A DNA stretch of 64,000 nt from JBNJFY01 sp051747265 (GCA_051747265.1 JBNJFY010000001.1:248001-312000); one strand, 5' to 3'. Numbered from the stretch's first letter, positions 45,649 to 54,631 are shown. A program made the numbers and translations. Notes: generated by a model from the sequence alone, not told the origin.

Positions 45649-46114
45649 GAGGGTTCATTAGGCATTTAATGTTTGATACACGGTGCCAACAATGATATCT
45701 ACCAATAGATTGCTGCCTAGTATTATTTAAGACCTGACAACCTATTAATTGCACTTCTAATTAAAAAGATTTAATGAGGGCTATGTTGTACCTACAACGT
45801 TCCCTCCCATTCATTACAAAAATGATCTCTGCTTATCTGGTCTCTGATAAAAATAAGCGTATTTAGCTGCTATATCAGTTCAGATAATCCAGAAACTCTC
45901 CTCTTCTTAATAATCCATCTTACTTAAAAAAACTCACCCCTATCCTATTCGATTTAAAAAAATCGGGAACGGTACTCTCCTAAAATTTATTACTGTTCAA
46001 CGTTTGGTGACAGGGCCAATACGCCAGTCTGTACCACGCATACCAAAAATGAACGTAATCAACAGCAATAACACCTTGACCGGTGGTCATAATTAAAAAA
46101 TATACGGCTCGGAG
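45649..46114. other. Gene-free AT-rich stretch
   Basis: Divergent intergenic region between an OM protein gene and the chemoreceptor gene. I see no gene, RNA or strong hairpin; short homopolymer runs are the only pattern. It presumably holds both promoters. Confidence 0.5.
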
Positions 46115-47593
46115 ATGAACGGATTAACACGACTGAACAATGCAAAACTTAGTACCAAACTATATGGATTATGTGGTTTTTTACTTTTGATGATGATTCT
46201 TGCTGCCCTGATGGGGCTTAATGGCATGGATAATTTGTATGAAGAATTAACTGAGGTAGAAGACACCGAATTTACACGCACTCAAACCTTGGGTAAAACG
46301 CATGTAGAGCTGGTGGATTGGAATCGCTCACTGTTAAACTATTTGTTGGCGGATACCCCGGAGCTCCGTGAATATTATTATAATCGGCTGGAGCAGGATT
46401 GGTCGGGTTTGACTGAACATATCGCCGAGCTTAGAACCTCATATTCTCAACAACAAGTTTCGGAGTCTATTAATCCTCTCTCGCAACGAATTAATGATCT
46501 GAAGCCGTTATCAGATGCGATTATCGAGAATTCGCAAGACCAATCCCTGGATCAGATTTTGGATACGTACCGAAACCAGTATCTCCCCATTTTTCGCAAA
46601 GCGGATGAAGCATTGGTTGCTCTGATAGCGGAACAAGATGAGAATTTGTCGAACTCCATAACATTAGCACGAACTCACTTCACCGAAAATCGATTCTTTA
46701 TTCTCCTGGTGATTGTTTTAACCATAGTCATTTCTACGGCTCTGGCCTATTGGCTCACTAAGAATATCACTGGGTCCCTAAGATCCATCGCCTCTGAACT
46801 TCGCAATGGAGCCATGCAAACCGCTTCTGCCGCTCATCAAATCTCATCAACAAGTATGCAAAACGCCGAAGGTAGCAGCCAACAGGCGGCCTCTTTGGAA
46901 GAGATCTCTGCCTCTTTAGAAGAGCTGGTTGCCATGGCCAACCAAAACAGTGACAACTCCTCCGAAACGCAACGATTGGCGGGCAAATCCAAATCCTACG
47001 CGGAAAATGTAAATGGCCAAATGAACAGTATGGTTAATGCCCTGGAGTTGACTAAAAAATCGACCGATGAAACCTCACGCATTATCAAAACTATAGATGA
47101 GATTGCCTTTCAAACTAATCTGTTAGCCTTAAATGCCGCAGTTGAAGCGGCTCGGGCTGGAGAAGCGGGGAAAGGATTTGCAGTTGTAGCAGAGGAAGTT
47201 CGCTCATTGGCTGTACGGGCCGGCGAAGCGGCTCAAGAGACGTCCAACCTGCTGGAAGATTCTATAAAGAATAGTGAACAGGGATTCTCTATCGCTAAAG
47301 AAACGAAACAGTCAATGGAGGAGATACTGGATATGACGGATCATGTCCGGCAGCTGGTTGCTGAAATTTCTACCGCCTCTGATGAGCAGGCCCATGGTGT
47401 GCAAGAAATTCAACAAGCCATTGGCCAGATTGATCAAGTTACGCAAAAAAATGCGTCTAACGCCGAAGAGTGGGCGGCCACATCAGAAGAGATGAGCGCG
47501 CAAGCCCAACAACTTCGGGGTATGGTAGGTGACCTAACCAGTTTGATTAATGGACACGAGGATACCGATTCGGAGGAATCACTTGCTGCCTGA
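46115..47593 (+). CDS. Methyl-accepting chemotaxis protein
   Basis: A 492-residue chemoreceptor. Helix 1 (about 14-33), a periplasmic four-helix-bundle domain (about 35-190; 4HB_MCP type), helix 2 (about 195-216), a short linker, and the cytoplasmic signalling coiled coil with the hairpin tip DEIAFQTNLLALNAAVEAAR (about 329-348). A full HAMP domain is not obvious between helix 2 and the methylation helices. There is no C-terminal NWETF-type pentapeptide. It is a lone receptor gene; the CheB-like protein at 55 kb is the only other chemotaxis-related gene in the window. The ligand is unknown. Confidence 0.94.
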   Translation: MNGLTRLNNAKLSTKLYGLCGFLLLMMILAALMGLNGMDNLYEELTEVEDTEFTRTQTLGKTHVELVDWNRSLLNYLLADTPELREYYYNRLEQDWSGLTEHIAELRTSYSQQQVSESINPLSQRINDLKPLSDAIIENSQDQSLDQILDTYRNQYLPIFRKADEALVALIAEQDENLSNSITLARTHFTENRFFILLVIVLTIVISTALAYWLTKNITGSLRSIASELRNGAMQTASAAHQISSTSMQNAEGSSQQAASLEEISASLEELVAMANQNSDNSSETQRLAGKSKSYAENVNGQMNSMVNALELTKKSTDETSRIIKTIDEIAFQTNLLALNAAVEAARAGEAGKGFAVVAEEVRSLAVRAGEAAQETSNLLEDSIKNSEQGFSIAKETKQSMEEILDMTDHVRQLVAEISTASDEQAHGVQEIQQAIGQIDQVTQKNASNAEEWAATSEEMSAQAQQLRGMVGDLTSLINGHEDTDSEESLAA

Positions 47594-47623
47594 TGGTTCT
47601 AAAAGCTTAAATTAGGTGTTGGT

Positions 47624-48988
47624 TCAGGATTGTCGCTTATTCTTGAGCGTTTCCAACCGATCACTCAATTTGCGCTCTCGGCCAATTGTTCCGGCATCGT
47701 ACCATCGCTCTTGCACCTCATCGGGTAGGTATTGCTGATCCACCCAATGTTGGGGGTAGCTGTGTGGATATTTATAATCGTTGGAGGCATTTTCTACGCC
47801 CAAATACTGGGATTTGAGCTTGTTGGCGGTTTTATCCCGCAAGTGCGGTGGGACAGCCCCGACTCCGTTTCGTTTCACGTGCGATTGCACTTCGAATATC
47901 GCTTTGGTACTGTTGCTTTTGGGGGCCAGTGCTAAATACAGACAGGCGTGGGATAAGAAATACAATCCTTCTGGCATCCCCGTTTTCTGGAAAGATTCAT
48001 GCAACGAGTTGATCATCATGATGGCATGCGGATCGGCCAAACCGACATCTTCGGAGGCAAAGATCAGCAATCGGCGAAACAGGAAATTCGGATCTTCTCC
48101 CCCTTCCAGCATGGCGGTCATCCAATACAGGGCGGCATCGGGGTCGGAGCCGCGCATGGATTTAATAAAGGCAGAGGCAAAGTGATAGTGCTCATCGCCG
48201 CTGCCATCGTAGCGTACGCTGCGTTTTTGAATGGAGGCTTGGGCAATATCCAAATTGATATGGATCACCCCCTCTTCATCCGGCTGGGTGGAGAGCACCG
48301 CAACTTCCAAGGCATTCATGGCGTTTCGGATATCCCCGCCGGCATAATCGACCAGATGTTCTTTGGCTTCGGGAGTAAGATCCACTTGGCGATGCCCAAG
48401 CCCGCGTTCTTCATCCGCTATTGCCCGCTCGATCATTATCCGAACATTATCTTTGGTCAACGGATACAACTCGAACAATTGACACCGGGACAGCAATGGA
48501 CTGACCAGTGAGTAGTACGGATTTTCGGTAGTCGCCCCAATCAAGGTGATGATCCCCGATTCCAGGTGCGGTAGCAGCGCGTCTTGCTGGGCTTTGTTCC
48601 ACCGGTGAATTTCATCAATAAACAGCAGCGTCCGGCGCCCATTCATCTGTTGAACGGTTTCCGCTTTGGCGATCACTTCTTTGAGATCCTTCACCCCATT
48701 CAATACCGCGTTCAGGGTTTCGAACTGGGCGTTGATCTCTCTGGAAATTACATGGGCCAGGGTGGTTTTACCGGAGCTGGGTGGACCGTGAAAAATGAGT
48801 GAGCCCATTACGCCGCTCTCAATCATCCGGCGTAGCATTTCGCCTTCGCCCACCAGATGCTTTTGCCCCACAAACTCATCCAGCGACTGCGGGCGCATCC
48901 GGGTAGCTAGTGGGGAGTGTTCGTTATAGCCCTTACTCGAAGGTTTCCCAGAGCTTTTTGAAGAATCAGATTTATTGAATAGATCCAT
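47624..48988 (-). CDS. rarA: Replication-associated recombination protein A (RarA/MgsA)
   Basis: A 454-residue AAA+ ATPase acting at stalled replication forks. MRPQSLDEFVGQKHLVGEG is the family N-terminal signature, Walker A GPPSSGKT is at 68-75, Walker B is LLFIDEIHRW, and the C-terminal tetramerisation region (about 270-440) includes GSDPDAALYWMTAMLEGGEDP and YKYPHSYPQHWV. The first 25 residues are Ser/Lys-rich. It is convergent with the chemoreceptor gene, 30 bp apart. Confidence 0.97.
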   Translation of the reverse strand: MDLFNKSDSSKSSGKPSSKGYNEHSPLATRMRPQSLDEFVGQKHLVGEGEMLRRMIESGVMGSLIFHGPPSSGKTTLAHVISREINAQFETLNAVLNGVKDLKEVIAKAETVQQMNGRRTLLFIDEIHRWNKAQQDALLPHLESGIITLIGATTENPYYSLVSPLLSRCQLFELYPLTKDNVRIMIERAIADEERGLGHRQVDLTPEAKEHLVDYAGGDIRNAMNALEVAVLSTQPDEEGVIHINLDIAQASIQKRSVRYDGSGDEHYHFASAFIKSMRGSDPDAALYWMTAMLEGGEDPNFLFRRLLIFASEDVGLADPHAIMMINSLHESFQKTGMPEGLYFLSHACLYLALAPKSNSTKAIFEVQSHVKRNGVGAVPPHLRDKTANKLKSQYLGVENASNDYKYPHSYPQHWVDQQYLPDEVQERWYDAGTIGRERKLSDRLETLKNKRQS

Positions 48989-49006
48989 GTATAAAGTAGC
49001 AGTTGC

Positions 49007-49375
49007 AGTAGCTGCAGCAGTAATGCTGCTTGAGGTTAACTACTTAATCAATGATAAAATTGTCGGGTTTTCGAATTATAGAACCAAGTACCTTTCCAAT
49101 AGTCTGATAGTCTTTTTTCAATTTTCGACCCTTCTCCTCATCTAGATATTTGCACTGAATTGCAAAATCTATCCAGACCTGTGTTTCTGAACATTCAGCA
49201 TCGGCATCTGATAATTTTGAAACAAAATGCTTTGGATACTGTCTTTTTCGATAGGCTTCCGGTATAGTTCTTTTCCCGGCTCTTCCCATCCCGACATATC
49301 TAACTCTTCAACTGCCATTCGATCCTCAAAATATCATCTAAGCCATAACTGCTACTGTTCACTGATTACAGCGGT
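49007..49375. repeat. Candidate CAGT-arm element enclosing a four-helix-bundle gene (B6)
   Basis: Degenerate CAGT-rich sequences bracket the broken small gene between rarA and pccB: left about 49007-49033 (AGTAGCAGTTGCAGTAGCTG) and right about 49346-49368, whose reverse complement is TAATCAGTGAACAGTAGCAG. They share AGTAGCAGTT. On the right, CAGTG starts one base after the pccB stop codon, as in other copies. The left arm is poorly conserved, so membership of the CAGTG family is tentative. Confidence 0.42.
49044..49318 (-). pseudogene. Four-helix-bundle (23S rRNA IVP-like) gene, broken
   Basis: The C-terminal part (AYRKRQYPKHFVSKLSDADAE, then IDFAIQCKYLDEE) matches the S23/IVP four-helix-bundle family, normally about 115-125 residues. 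The open frame containing it has only 81 residues and begins MGRAGKRTIPEAYRK. In another frame, an ATG at 49318 starts MAVEELDMSGWEEPGKELYRK, which resembles the family N-terminus (W, then ELYR). The two parts are joined with roughly 40 residues missing and a frame change, so the gene looks internally deleted and frameshifted. Family members accompany intervening sequences in 23S rRNA genes and retroelement accessory loci; some are free-standing. Confidence 0.65.
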
Positions 49376-50916
49376 AGGTTATCGTGTTTCTTGCGGGGAA
49401 CGCTGTCCACTTTGTTTTGGGACATCTCCATGGCGCGGATGAGCTTTTCACGCGTTTCGTTAGGCATGATTACATCATCAATGTACCCACGGGCCGCGGC
49501 GCGGTAGGGATGCGCGAATTCTTCTTTGTACTCATCAATCAACGCCTGCTCCTTGGCCTCCTTATCATCGGCGGCGGCGATCTCTTTTCGGAAGATAATT
49601 TCCACGGCACCCTTAGGCCCCATCACCGCAATCTCAGCCGTTGGCCAGGCTACATTGTAATCCGCTCGGATATGCTTGGAGTTCATCACATCATAGGCTC
49701 CGCCATACGCTTTGCGGGTAATCACAGTCATTTTAGGTACCGTAGCTTCGCAAAGAGCATACAGTAACTTGGCCCCATGTTTAATAATGCCACCCCACTC
49801 CTGATCGGTACCGGGCAAGAATCCGGGCACATCTTCGAAAACCACCAATGGGATGTTGAAAGCGTCACAGAAGCGCACGAATCGAGCCCCCTTGAGCGAA
49901 GCGTCAATATCCAATACTCCGGCTAGGGAAAGCGGTTGATTGGCCACAATACCCACACTGCGACCATCTAACCGGGCAAAGCCGACCACGATGTTATCCG
50001 CGTAATTTTCATGAACCTCCATAAAGGAGTCCTTATCCATTACACCCTCAATGACATCCTTGATATCGTAGGGTTTGTTGGGATTGTCCGGTACGATCTC
50101 GTTCAGTTTTTTTGCCTTGGCCGGATCCGGCTTTTGTGAGGGTTGCTCGGGGACTTTCTCCTCGCAGTTTTGTGGCATGTAGGTGAGTAGCCTGCGTAAA
50201 TCTTGCAGACAGAGTGCGTCATTTTCGGCGGCGAAATGAGCCACTCCAGACTTTGTGCTATGCGCGCTGGCTCCCCCCAGATCTTCGGCGGTCACATCTT
50301 CGTGGGTTACCGTCTTAACCACGTTGGGTCCGGTAACGAACATATAACTGGTATCTTTGACCATAGACACAAAGTCAGTAAGCGCAGGACTATACACCGC
50401 ACCACCGGCACAGGGTCCCATAATCGCGGACAGCTGCGGGATCACGCCGGAGGCCATACTGTTGCGCCAGAATACTTCCGCGTAACCGCCCAACGAAGAA
50501 ACGCCTTCCTGGATGCGCGCTCCCCCCGAATCATTCAATCCGATGATGGGAACGCCATTTTTCATGGCCAGATCCATAATCTTGCAGATTTTCTCGGCAT
50601 GCGTTTCGGATAGTGATCCGCCGAATACCGTAAAATCCTGGCTAAACACATAAATGGGACGACCATGAATTTTTCCAAATCCGGTCACCACCCCATCGCC
50701 CAAAATACGCTTTTTATCCAGACCAAATGCCTCGCTGCGGTGAGTCACAAAAGGATCAATTTCTTCAAAGGAGCCCTTATCCAACAGTAAATCGATACGT
50801 TCCCGCGCAGTCAACTTTCCTTTGTCGTGCTGCTTTTGGATACGTTTTTCACCGCCCCCTTTTTTGGCTTGGGCGCGTTTTTGTTTAAGTGTTTCAAATT
50901 TCTCTTCTAGCGACAT
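49366..50916 (-). CDS. Acyl-CoA carboxylase carboxyltransferase (propionyl-CoA carboxylase beta-like)
   Basis: A 516-residue carboxyltransferase that transfers CO2 from carboxybiotin to propionyl-CoA or a related acyl-CoA. Both crotonase-fold halves are complete; oxyanion motifs GGARIQEGV and GGAYDVM and the N-terminal LTARERIDLLLDKGSFEE are typical of PccB. The C-terminus RKKHDNLPL is the normal family end. The biotin carboxylase/BCCP partner is not in the window. Propionyl-CoA metabolism could supply or drain polyhydroxyalkanoate precursors, but that link is speculative. Its stop codon lies one base from a CAGTG sequence. Confidence 0.94.
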   Translation of the reverse strand: MSLEEKFETLKQKRAQAKKGGGEKRIQKQHDKGKLTARERIDLLLDKGSFEEIDPFVTHRSEAFGLDKKRILGDGVVTGFGKIHGRPIYVFSQDFTVFGGSLSETHAEKICKIMDLAMKNGVPIIGLNDSGGARIQEGVSSLGGYAEVFWRNSMASGVIPQLSAIMGPCAGGAVYSPALTDFVSMVKDTSYMFVTGPNVVKTVTHEDVTAEDLGGASAHSTKSGVAHFAAENDALCLQDLRRLLTYMPQNCEEKVPEQPSQKPDPAKAKKLNEIVPDNPNKPYDIKDVIEGVMDKDSFMEVHENYADNIVVGFARLDGRSVGIVANQPLSLAGVLDIDASLKGARFVRFCDAFNIPLVVFEDVPGFLPGTDQEWGGIIKHGAKLLYALCEATVPKMTVITRKAYGGAYDVMNSKHIRADYNVAWPTAEIAVMGPKGAVEIIFRKEIAAADDKEAKEQALIDEYKEEFAHPYRAAARGYIDDVIMPNETREKLIRAMEMSQNKVDSVPRKKHDNLPL

Positions 50917-50999
50917 GATGGTCTGTTTTATGAGTTAATTAAACTTTACTAAATACATTATGGAGGTTCCGATATCCAACCCCAGAACTCGAACTTTCG

Positions 51000-52490
51000 T
51001 TAATCGGATTTATCCTCTAAAAAGTAGGTGTGCAAACGATCCGTAAAGTCCACCGCGGGTTCTGAGTACAAATCGATTAAGTTCCGACGGAAAACCTCAC
51101 TATTGATAAATTTGCTAGCCGCTCGCCAAGACTTAAACTGGACAATCTCTTCCAAGGTCTCATCAAAGGCAACCTCATCGCCATCGAATAATTCGTTTAC
51201 AAAATAGTCTCGGTTATCTTCCAAGTGACTATGAATCTCCTTTAACCGCTGTTTATTGGAATCACCGGATGGCTCTTCATCGGCTTGAGTCAGATCAATT
51301 ATGGGCTCATCAATGAAACCATCTTCATCCACTTTTTCTCCATGCTCATTGGTATGCGTGGATTCTGATTGCTCATTGCCCGATTTTTCAGCTTTTTCTT
51401 GATCCGGCGCGACAAATTGAGCGGCCAGCGTATCCGAGGCATCTTCTTCCTCTTCGGGTTCCTCCTCGGTTTCATCACCGGCAAACTGTTTCCAGATGGG
51501 AACATCTTCCGCGTCCTCTTCTTCGGTTTGCTCAACCTCCAACGCCAGCGAAGAACGGCCTGCCGTTTGTTGATCAGGTTCAATAGGAGAAGATACATGG
51601 TCTGATGTTGGTGACTCACTATCCTCTGCGGCGGTTTCGGAGTCTTCTGATTCCTGTTGCTGTGTTGGCTCAGTCTCAGTTTGGCTAGACGCTGTTGATT
51701 GCCGCTTTGCACTTTCAGCAGAGGTAACTGATGCTTCTCGCATGGCTTCTTGCTCATCGTGCAGTAATACTTCTGGATCGGAGAGCAGTTCTATAACATC
51801 CGCCTTACGGATGGTTTTATCTTTGCGATCGAAAGCTTCGGCGACATTAGGCATATCTCGATCCAGGAAAAACTGCCGCAGCAATTCCGGATCCACTTGA
51901 CCCTCAAATAGTTCGAACAATGGTTCCAACATTTGAGCCCAGTTAAGCGCCGAATAGCGGGCCGTCAATTTCTCATCGACTTTCTGGATCACCAGTTGTG
52001 CTCGTTCTTTATCCAACGCCTCCAACTGCTTGCGCTCCATGTATCGAGGGAGCACCGCGGCGAAATGGCGATAGACCATGAGTCCGGAACAACGTTCGTA
52101 GAGCGTTTCCAGATCCAGCGATTTGTCGGCACCATACAAATAGTCGACCACCGAAGCCCGGGGGAGAACCAGTAACTCCAACACATCGGCTACGGCGGTT
52201 TCCATCACTGTTCGAGCAAAACTGGCCGGTAATCGAGCCTCATCGCGAATGGCCTGCACAAATTGCTTCCAAGCGGTTTGCACGGCTTTGGATTGCATAT
52301 TGGCCCAATCGGTATCCGGAAGTATGATCGACTCCGCCAAATTCCGTTTCAGTTCCTGGCGAATACGATCAATGATAAAATGGGGTATTCCGGATGCGGC
52401 TAGAGTGGTTGGCTGATAGTATTCGGCCTCATCAGGCAGCTTATCCAGTAGTCGGTCGGTAAGTTCTTGTATGAATCTATCCATGGCCAT
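51000..52490 (-). CDS. Large acidic protein of unknown function
   Basis: About 496 residues in three parts. Residues about 1-250 are helical and conserved-looking (MDRFIQELTDRLLDKLPDE, LVLPRASVVDYLYGADKSL, YMERKQLEALDKERAQLV). The middle (about 250-420) is low-complexity, rich in Glu, Ser, Gln and Asp, surely disordered. The last 80 residues are again folded-looking (IHSHLEDNRDYFVNELFDGD, VQFKSWRAASKFINSEV). There is no signal peptide or membrane helix. I do not recognise the family; the layout of two folded ends joined by an acidic linker suggests a scaffold. The start at 52490 is chosen over an upstream ATG at 52529; ATG 52484 is also possible. Confidence 0.8.
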   Translation of the reverse strand: MAMDRFIQELTDRLLDKLPDEAEYYQPTTLAASGIPHFIIDRIRQELKRNLAESIILPDTDWANMQSKAVQTAWKQFVQAIRDEARLPASFARTVMETAVADVLELLVLPRASVVDYLYGADKSLDLETLYERCSGLMVYRHFAAVLPRYMERKQLEALDKERAQLVIQKVDEKLTARYSALNWAQMLEPLFELFEGQVDPELLRQFFLDRDMPNVAEAFDRKDKTIRKADVIELLSDPEVLLHDEQEAMREASVTSAESAKRQSTASSQTETEPTQQQESEDSETAAEDSESPTSDHVSSPIEPDQQTAGRSSLALEVEQTEEEDAEDVPIWKQFAGDETEEEPEEEEDASDTLAAQFVAPDQEKAEKSGNEQSESTHTNEHGEKVDEDGFIDEPIIDLTQADEEPSGDSNKQRLKEIHSHLEDNRDYFVNELFDGDEVAFDETLEEIVQFKSWRAASKFINSEVFRRNLIDLYSEPAVDFTDRLHTYFLEDKSD

Positions 52491-52541
52491 GGCAATTTTT
52501 TGCGAAATATAGAGCCTGCGCCCGCGCATTACAACATTTAT

Positions 52542-52718
52542 CAGTGATCAGTGCTTCAGTGTGTCAGTGCTTCAGTGTGACAGAGATTTCTTGCTGAGAT
52601 GATTTTTTGAAGCCTGTACTTATAGCTGTTAATCCCATAGATGCAACTAGCCCTCTCTGAAGAACTGAAACACTGAAGCACTGACACACTGAAAACCGAC
52701 ACACTGTTTTCTGATTCC
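52542..52718. repeat. CAGTG octamer inverted-arm element (B5)
   Basis: Left arm 52542-52583 (CAGTGAT, CAGTGCTT, CAGTGTGT, CAGTGCTT, CAGTGTGA, CAG) and right arm about 52657-52718 with inverted units, some diverged (GAAAACCGACACACTG). The 73-bp centre starts TTTCTTGCTGAG. It lies between two divergent genes, the acidic protein and the ABC ATPase, so it is not tied to a stop codon and cannot be a simple terminator. It occupies almost the whole region where both promoters should be. Confidence 0.87.
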
Positions 52719-52741
52719 TGCTTTGGTTACCTTGTGCGGGT

Positions 52742-53359
52742 ATGAAGATCGAGGCTCAACAGATTACCAAAAAATACGGTGCGCGGACAATAATCCGGGA
52801 TTTTTCGGCGCAGTGGAGTAGTGGAATTTATGGTATTGCCGGACCTAACGGATCGGGCAAATCTACCTTGTTGCGGTGTTTGACCTATCTGGTACGCCCC
52901 AGTCGAGGGAGTATCCGTTGGTCATCCGATGGACAAGAGTTGCAGCAATCCGAGGTTCGCACTCGTTTGGGCTATGTTGCGCCCTACATTGAGTGTTATC
53001 CCGAGTTATCCGGTCGAGAGAATATTCAATTTTTGGCTGATGCTCGATCCCGGAAATTATCGGCGGGTGATCTGGATCGGCTGTTTGATCGGTTGGGCAT
53101 TATCGCTCGTGCGGATCAGCCCTATCAATCCTTATCTACCGGGCAACGACAACGCATAAAGCTGGCCACGGCACTTTTTCACAATCCCGATGTGTTAGTG
53201 ATGGACGAGCCTGGATCCAACCTGGATCAAAAAGGGCGTGACTTGGTGGCATCGGTAATCATGGATTATCGGGCCAGCCGACGATTGGTATTACTGGCTT
53301 CCAATCAACCTCAGGAGTTGAGTTGGTGTGATGATGTAATCACTTTGGAAACTGAATAA
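52742..53359 (+). CDS. Lone ABC transporter ATP-binding protein (CcmA-like)
   Basis: A 205-residue ABC ATPase. Walker A GPNGSGKS is at 34-41, the signature is LSTGQRQR, Walker B is VLVMDEPGSNLD. The usual switch His is not evident: ASNQPQE stands where a THD-like motif is expected, a variation seen in CcmA-like ATPases. The short length and the absence of extra domains fit CcmA (haem exporter) or a related single-domain ATPase. No permease gene lies next to it; the neighbours are a MITE and an aminopeptidase, so its membrane partner is elsewhere or lost. Function therefore uncertain. Confidence 0.85.
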   Translation: MKIEAQQITKKYGARTIIRDFSAQWSSGIYGIAGPNGSGKSTLLRCLTYLVRPSRGSIRWSSDGQELQQSEVRTRLGYVAPYIECYPELSGRENIQFLADARSRKLSAGDLDRLFDRLGIIARADQPYQSLSTGQRQRIKLATALFHNPDVLVMDEPGSNLDQKGRDLVASVIMDYRASRRLVLLASNQPQELSWCDDVITLETE

Positions 53360-53360
53360 C

Positions 53361-53491
53361 AGAGGGCTTTGCAAAACCACCTGTCATTGCGAAGGTAGTA
53401 CGGCAATCCCCTGATTAGATTATGTAAACGGTGAGTATTACTACATCTTGCCATGACAGAATAAATTTCGGAAGGTTTTGCAAAGCCCTCT
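53361..53491 (-). repeat. 131-bp palindromic MITE, copy 3
   Basis: Same element as at 20944 and 26587 but inverted. Both ends read AGAGGGCTTTGCAAAACC or a close variant inward (right end AGAGGGCTTTGCAAAACCTT), and the flanks are a perfect 3-bp direct repeat AAC (53358-53360 and 53492-53494). It starts two bases after the stop of the ABC ATPase gene. No coding capacity. Confidence 0.92.
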
Positions 53492-53527
53492 AACACTATC
53501 TTTATAAATCATTAAATCCCTTCATCT

Positions 53528-54631
53528 ATGTATCATCAAAGAGATTATCAACTAGCTGAAAAATTATTGGATTTCAGTGTAGAGCTAAACGCCGATCAAA
53601 ATGTGATGCTGCAACTGGTCGGATTGAACGGAATCGGATTACTGCGAGCCCTGGTAGAAGTAACTCGGCAACGTGGAGCACATCCTTTTGTACAGATCGA
53701 GGACACGGAAGTTCAGCGCTTGCTTGTTGAACGTGGTGATGAAGCGTTTTGGGACAACCAGGCCTCGGTGGACCAACTACCTTTGATGAAACAGATGGAC
53801 GCATTTATCGGTATCCGCGCCTCGCAAAATATTTATGAGACTTCTAAGGTCAGTAAACAGGCCAACAAAGCATACGCCGATAAATTTCTACATCCCGTGC
53901 ATTTCGAAGAGCGAGTTAACAACACCAACTGGGCGGTACTGCGTTATCCTTCGGAAGCCTTTGCCATGAACGCCCGCATGCCCACCGAACGATTTAAAGA
54001 TTTCTACTATCAAGCCTGCCTGTTTGATTACTCCAAATTGCAGGAAGCGATGAAACCCTTGGAGCAACGACTCCGCAAGGCCAAAGAGGTTCATTTGAAA
54101 GGCGAGGGCACGGATATTCGATTCTCGATTGCAGGTCAAAACTGGGTTCCCTGCTATGGTAAGCGAAATATCCCCGATGGCGAATTATTCAGTGCCCCTA
54201 TTCTGGATTCGGTGAATGGGCACATCACCTACGCACCTTCGGTGTATCAAGGGAAGCCCTTTGAATTTGTGAGACTGGAAGTGGTTGAAGGCGTAGTACA
54301 GGATTATGACTCCTCCAACAATGAGGCGTTGGAAGAGATCTTATCTACCGATGAGGGTGCTCGACGGTTTGGGGAGTTCAGCTTTGGCTTGAACCCGATC
54401 ATTGAGCAACCCATGTACGATATTCTTTTTGATGAGAAAATATACGGTTCCAACCACTTAACGCTCGGCCAAGATTATGAAGTAGCGCCCAATGGCAATG
54501 AAAGTAGCATCCACTGGGATCTGGTGTGCATTGGCGCCAATGTCTACTTAGATGGCGAGTTGATACGCGAAGGTCGCCGGTTTGTCACCGAAGATCTCCA
54601 CAGATTGAATCCAGATCAATTATTGGATTGA
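53528..54631 (+). CDS. M29 family aminopeptidase
   Basis: A 367-residue metallo-aminopeptidase of the thermophilic aminopeptidase (AmpS/AmpT/PepS) family, two metal ions per subunit. Family blocks are EGTDIRFSIAGQNW, RNIPDGELFSAP, RRFGEFSFGLNP and NHLTLGQDYEV with SSIHWDLVC, which together carry the metal-binding Glu, His and Asp residues. There is no signal peptide, so it is cytosolic and probably completes peptide breakdown. Its 3' end overlaps that of the convergent CheB-like gene by 16 bp. Confidence 0.93.
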   Translation: MYHQRDYQLAEKLLDFSVELNADQNVMLQLVGLNGIGLLRALVEVTRQRGAHPFVQIEDTEVQRLLVERGDEAFWDNQASVDQLPLMKQMDAFIGIRASQNIYETSKVSKQANKAYADKFLHPVHFEERVNNTNWAVLRYPSEAFAMNARMPTERFKDFYYQACLFDYSKLQEAMKPLEQRLRKAKEVHLKGEGTDIRFSIAGQNWVPCYGKRNIPDGELFSAPILDSVNGHITYAPSVYQGKPFEFVRLEVVEGVVQDYDSSNNEALEEILSTDEGARRFGEFSFGLNPIIEQPMYDILFDEKIYGSNHLTLGQDYEVAPNGNESSIHWDLVCIGANVYLDGELIREGRRFVTEDLHRLNPDQLLD

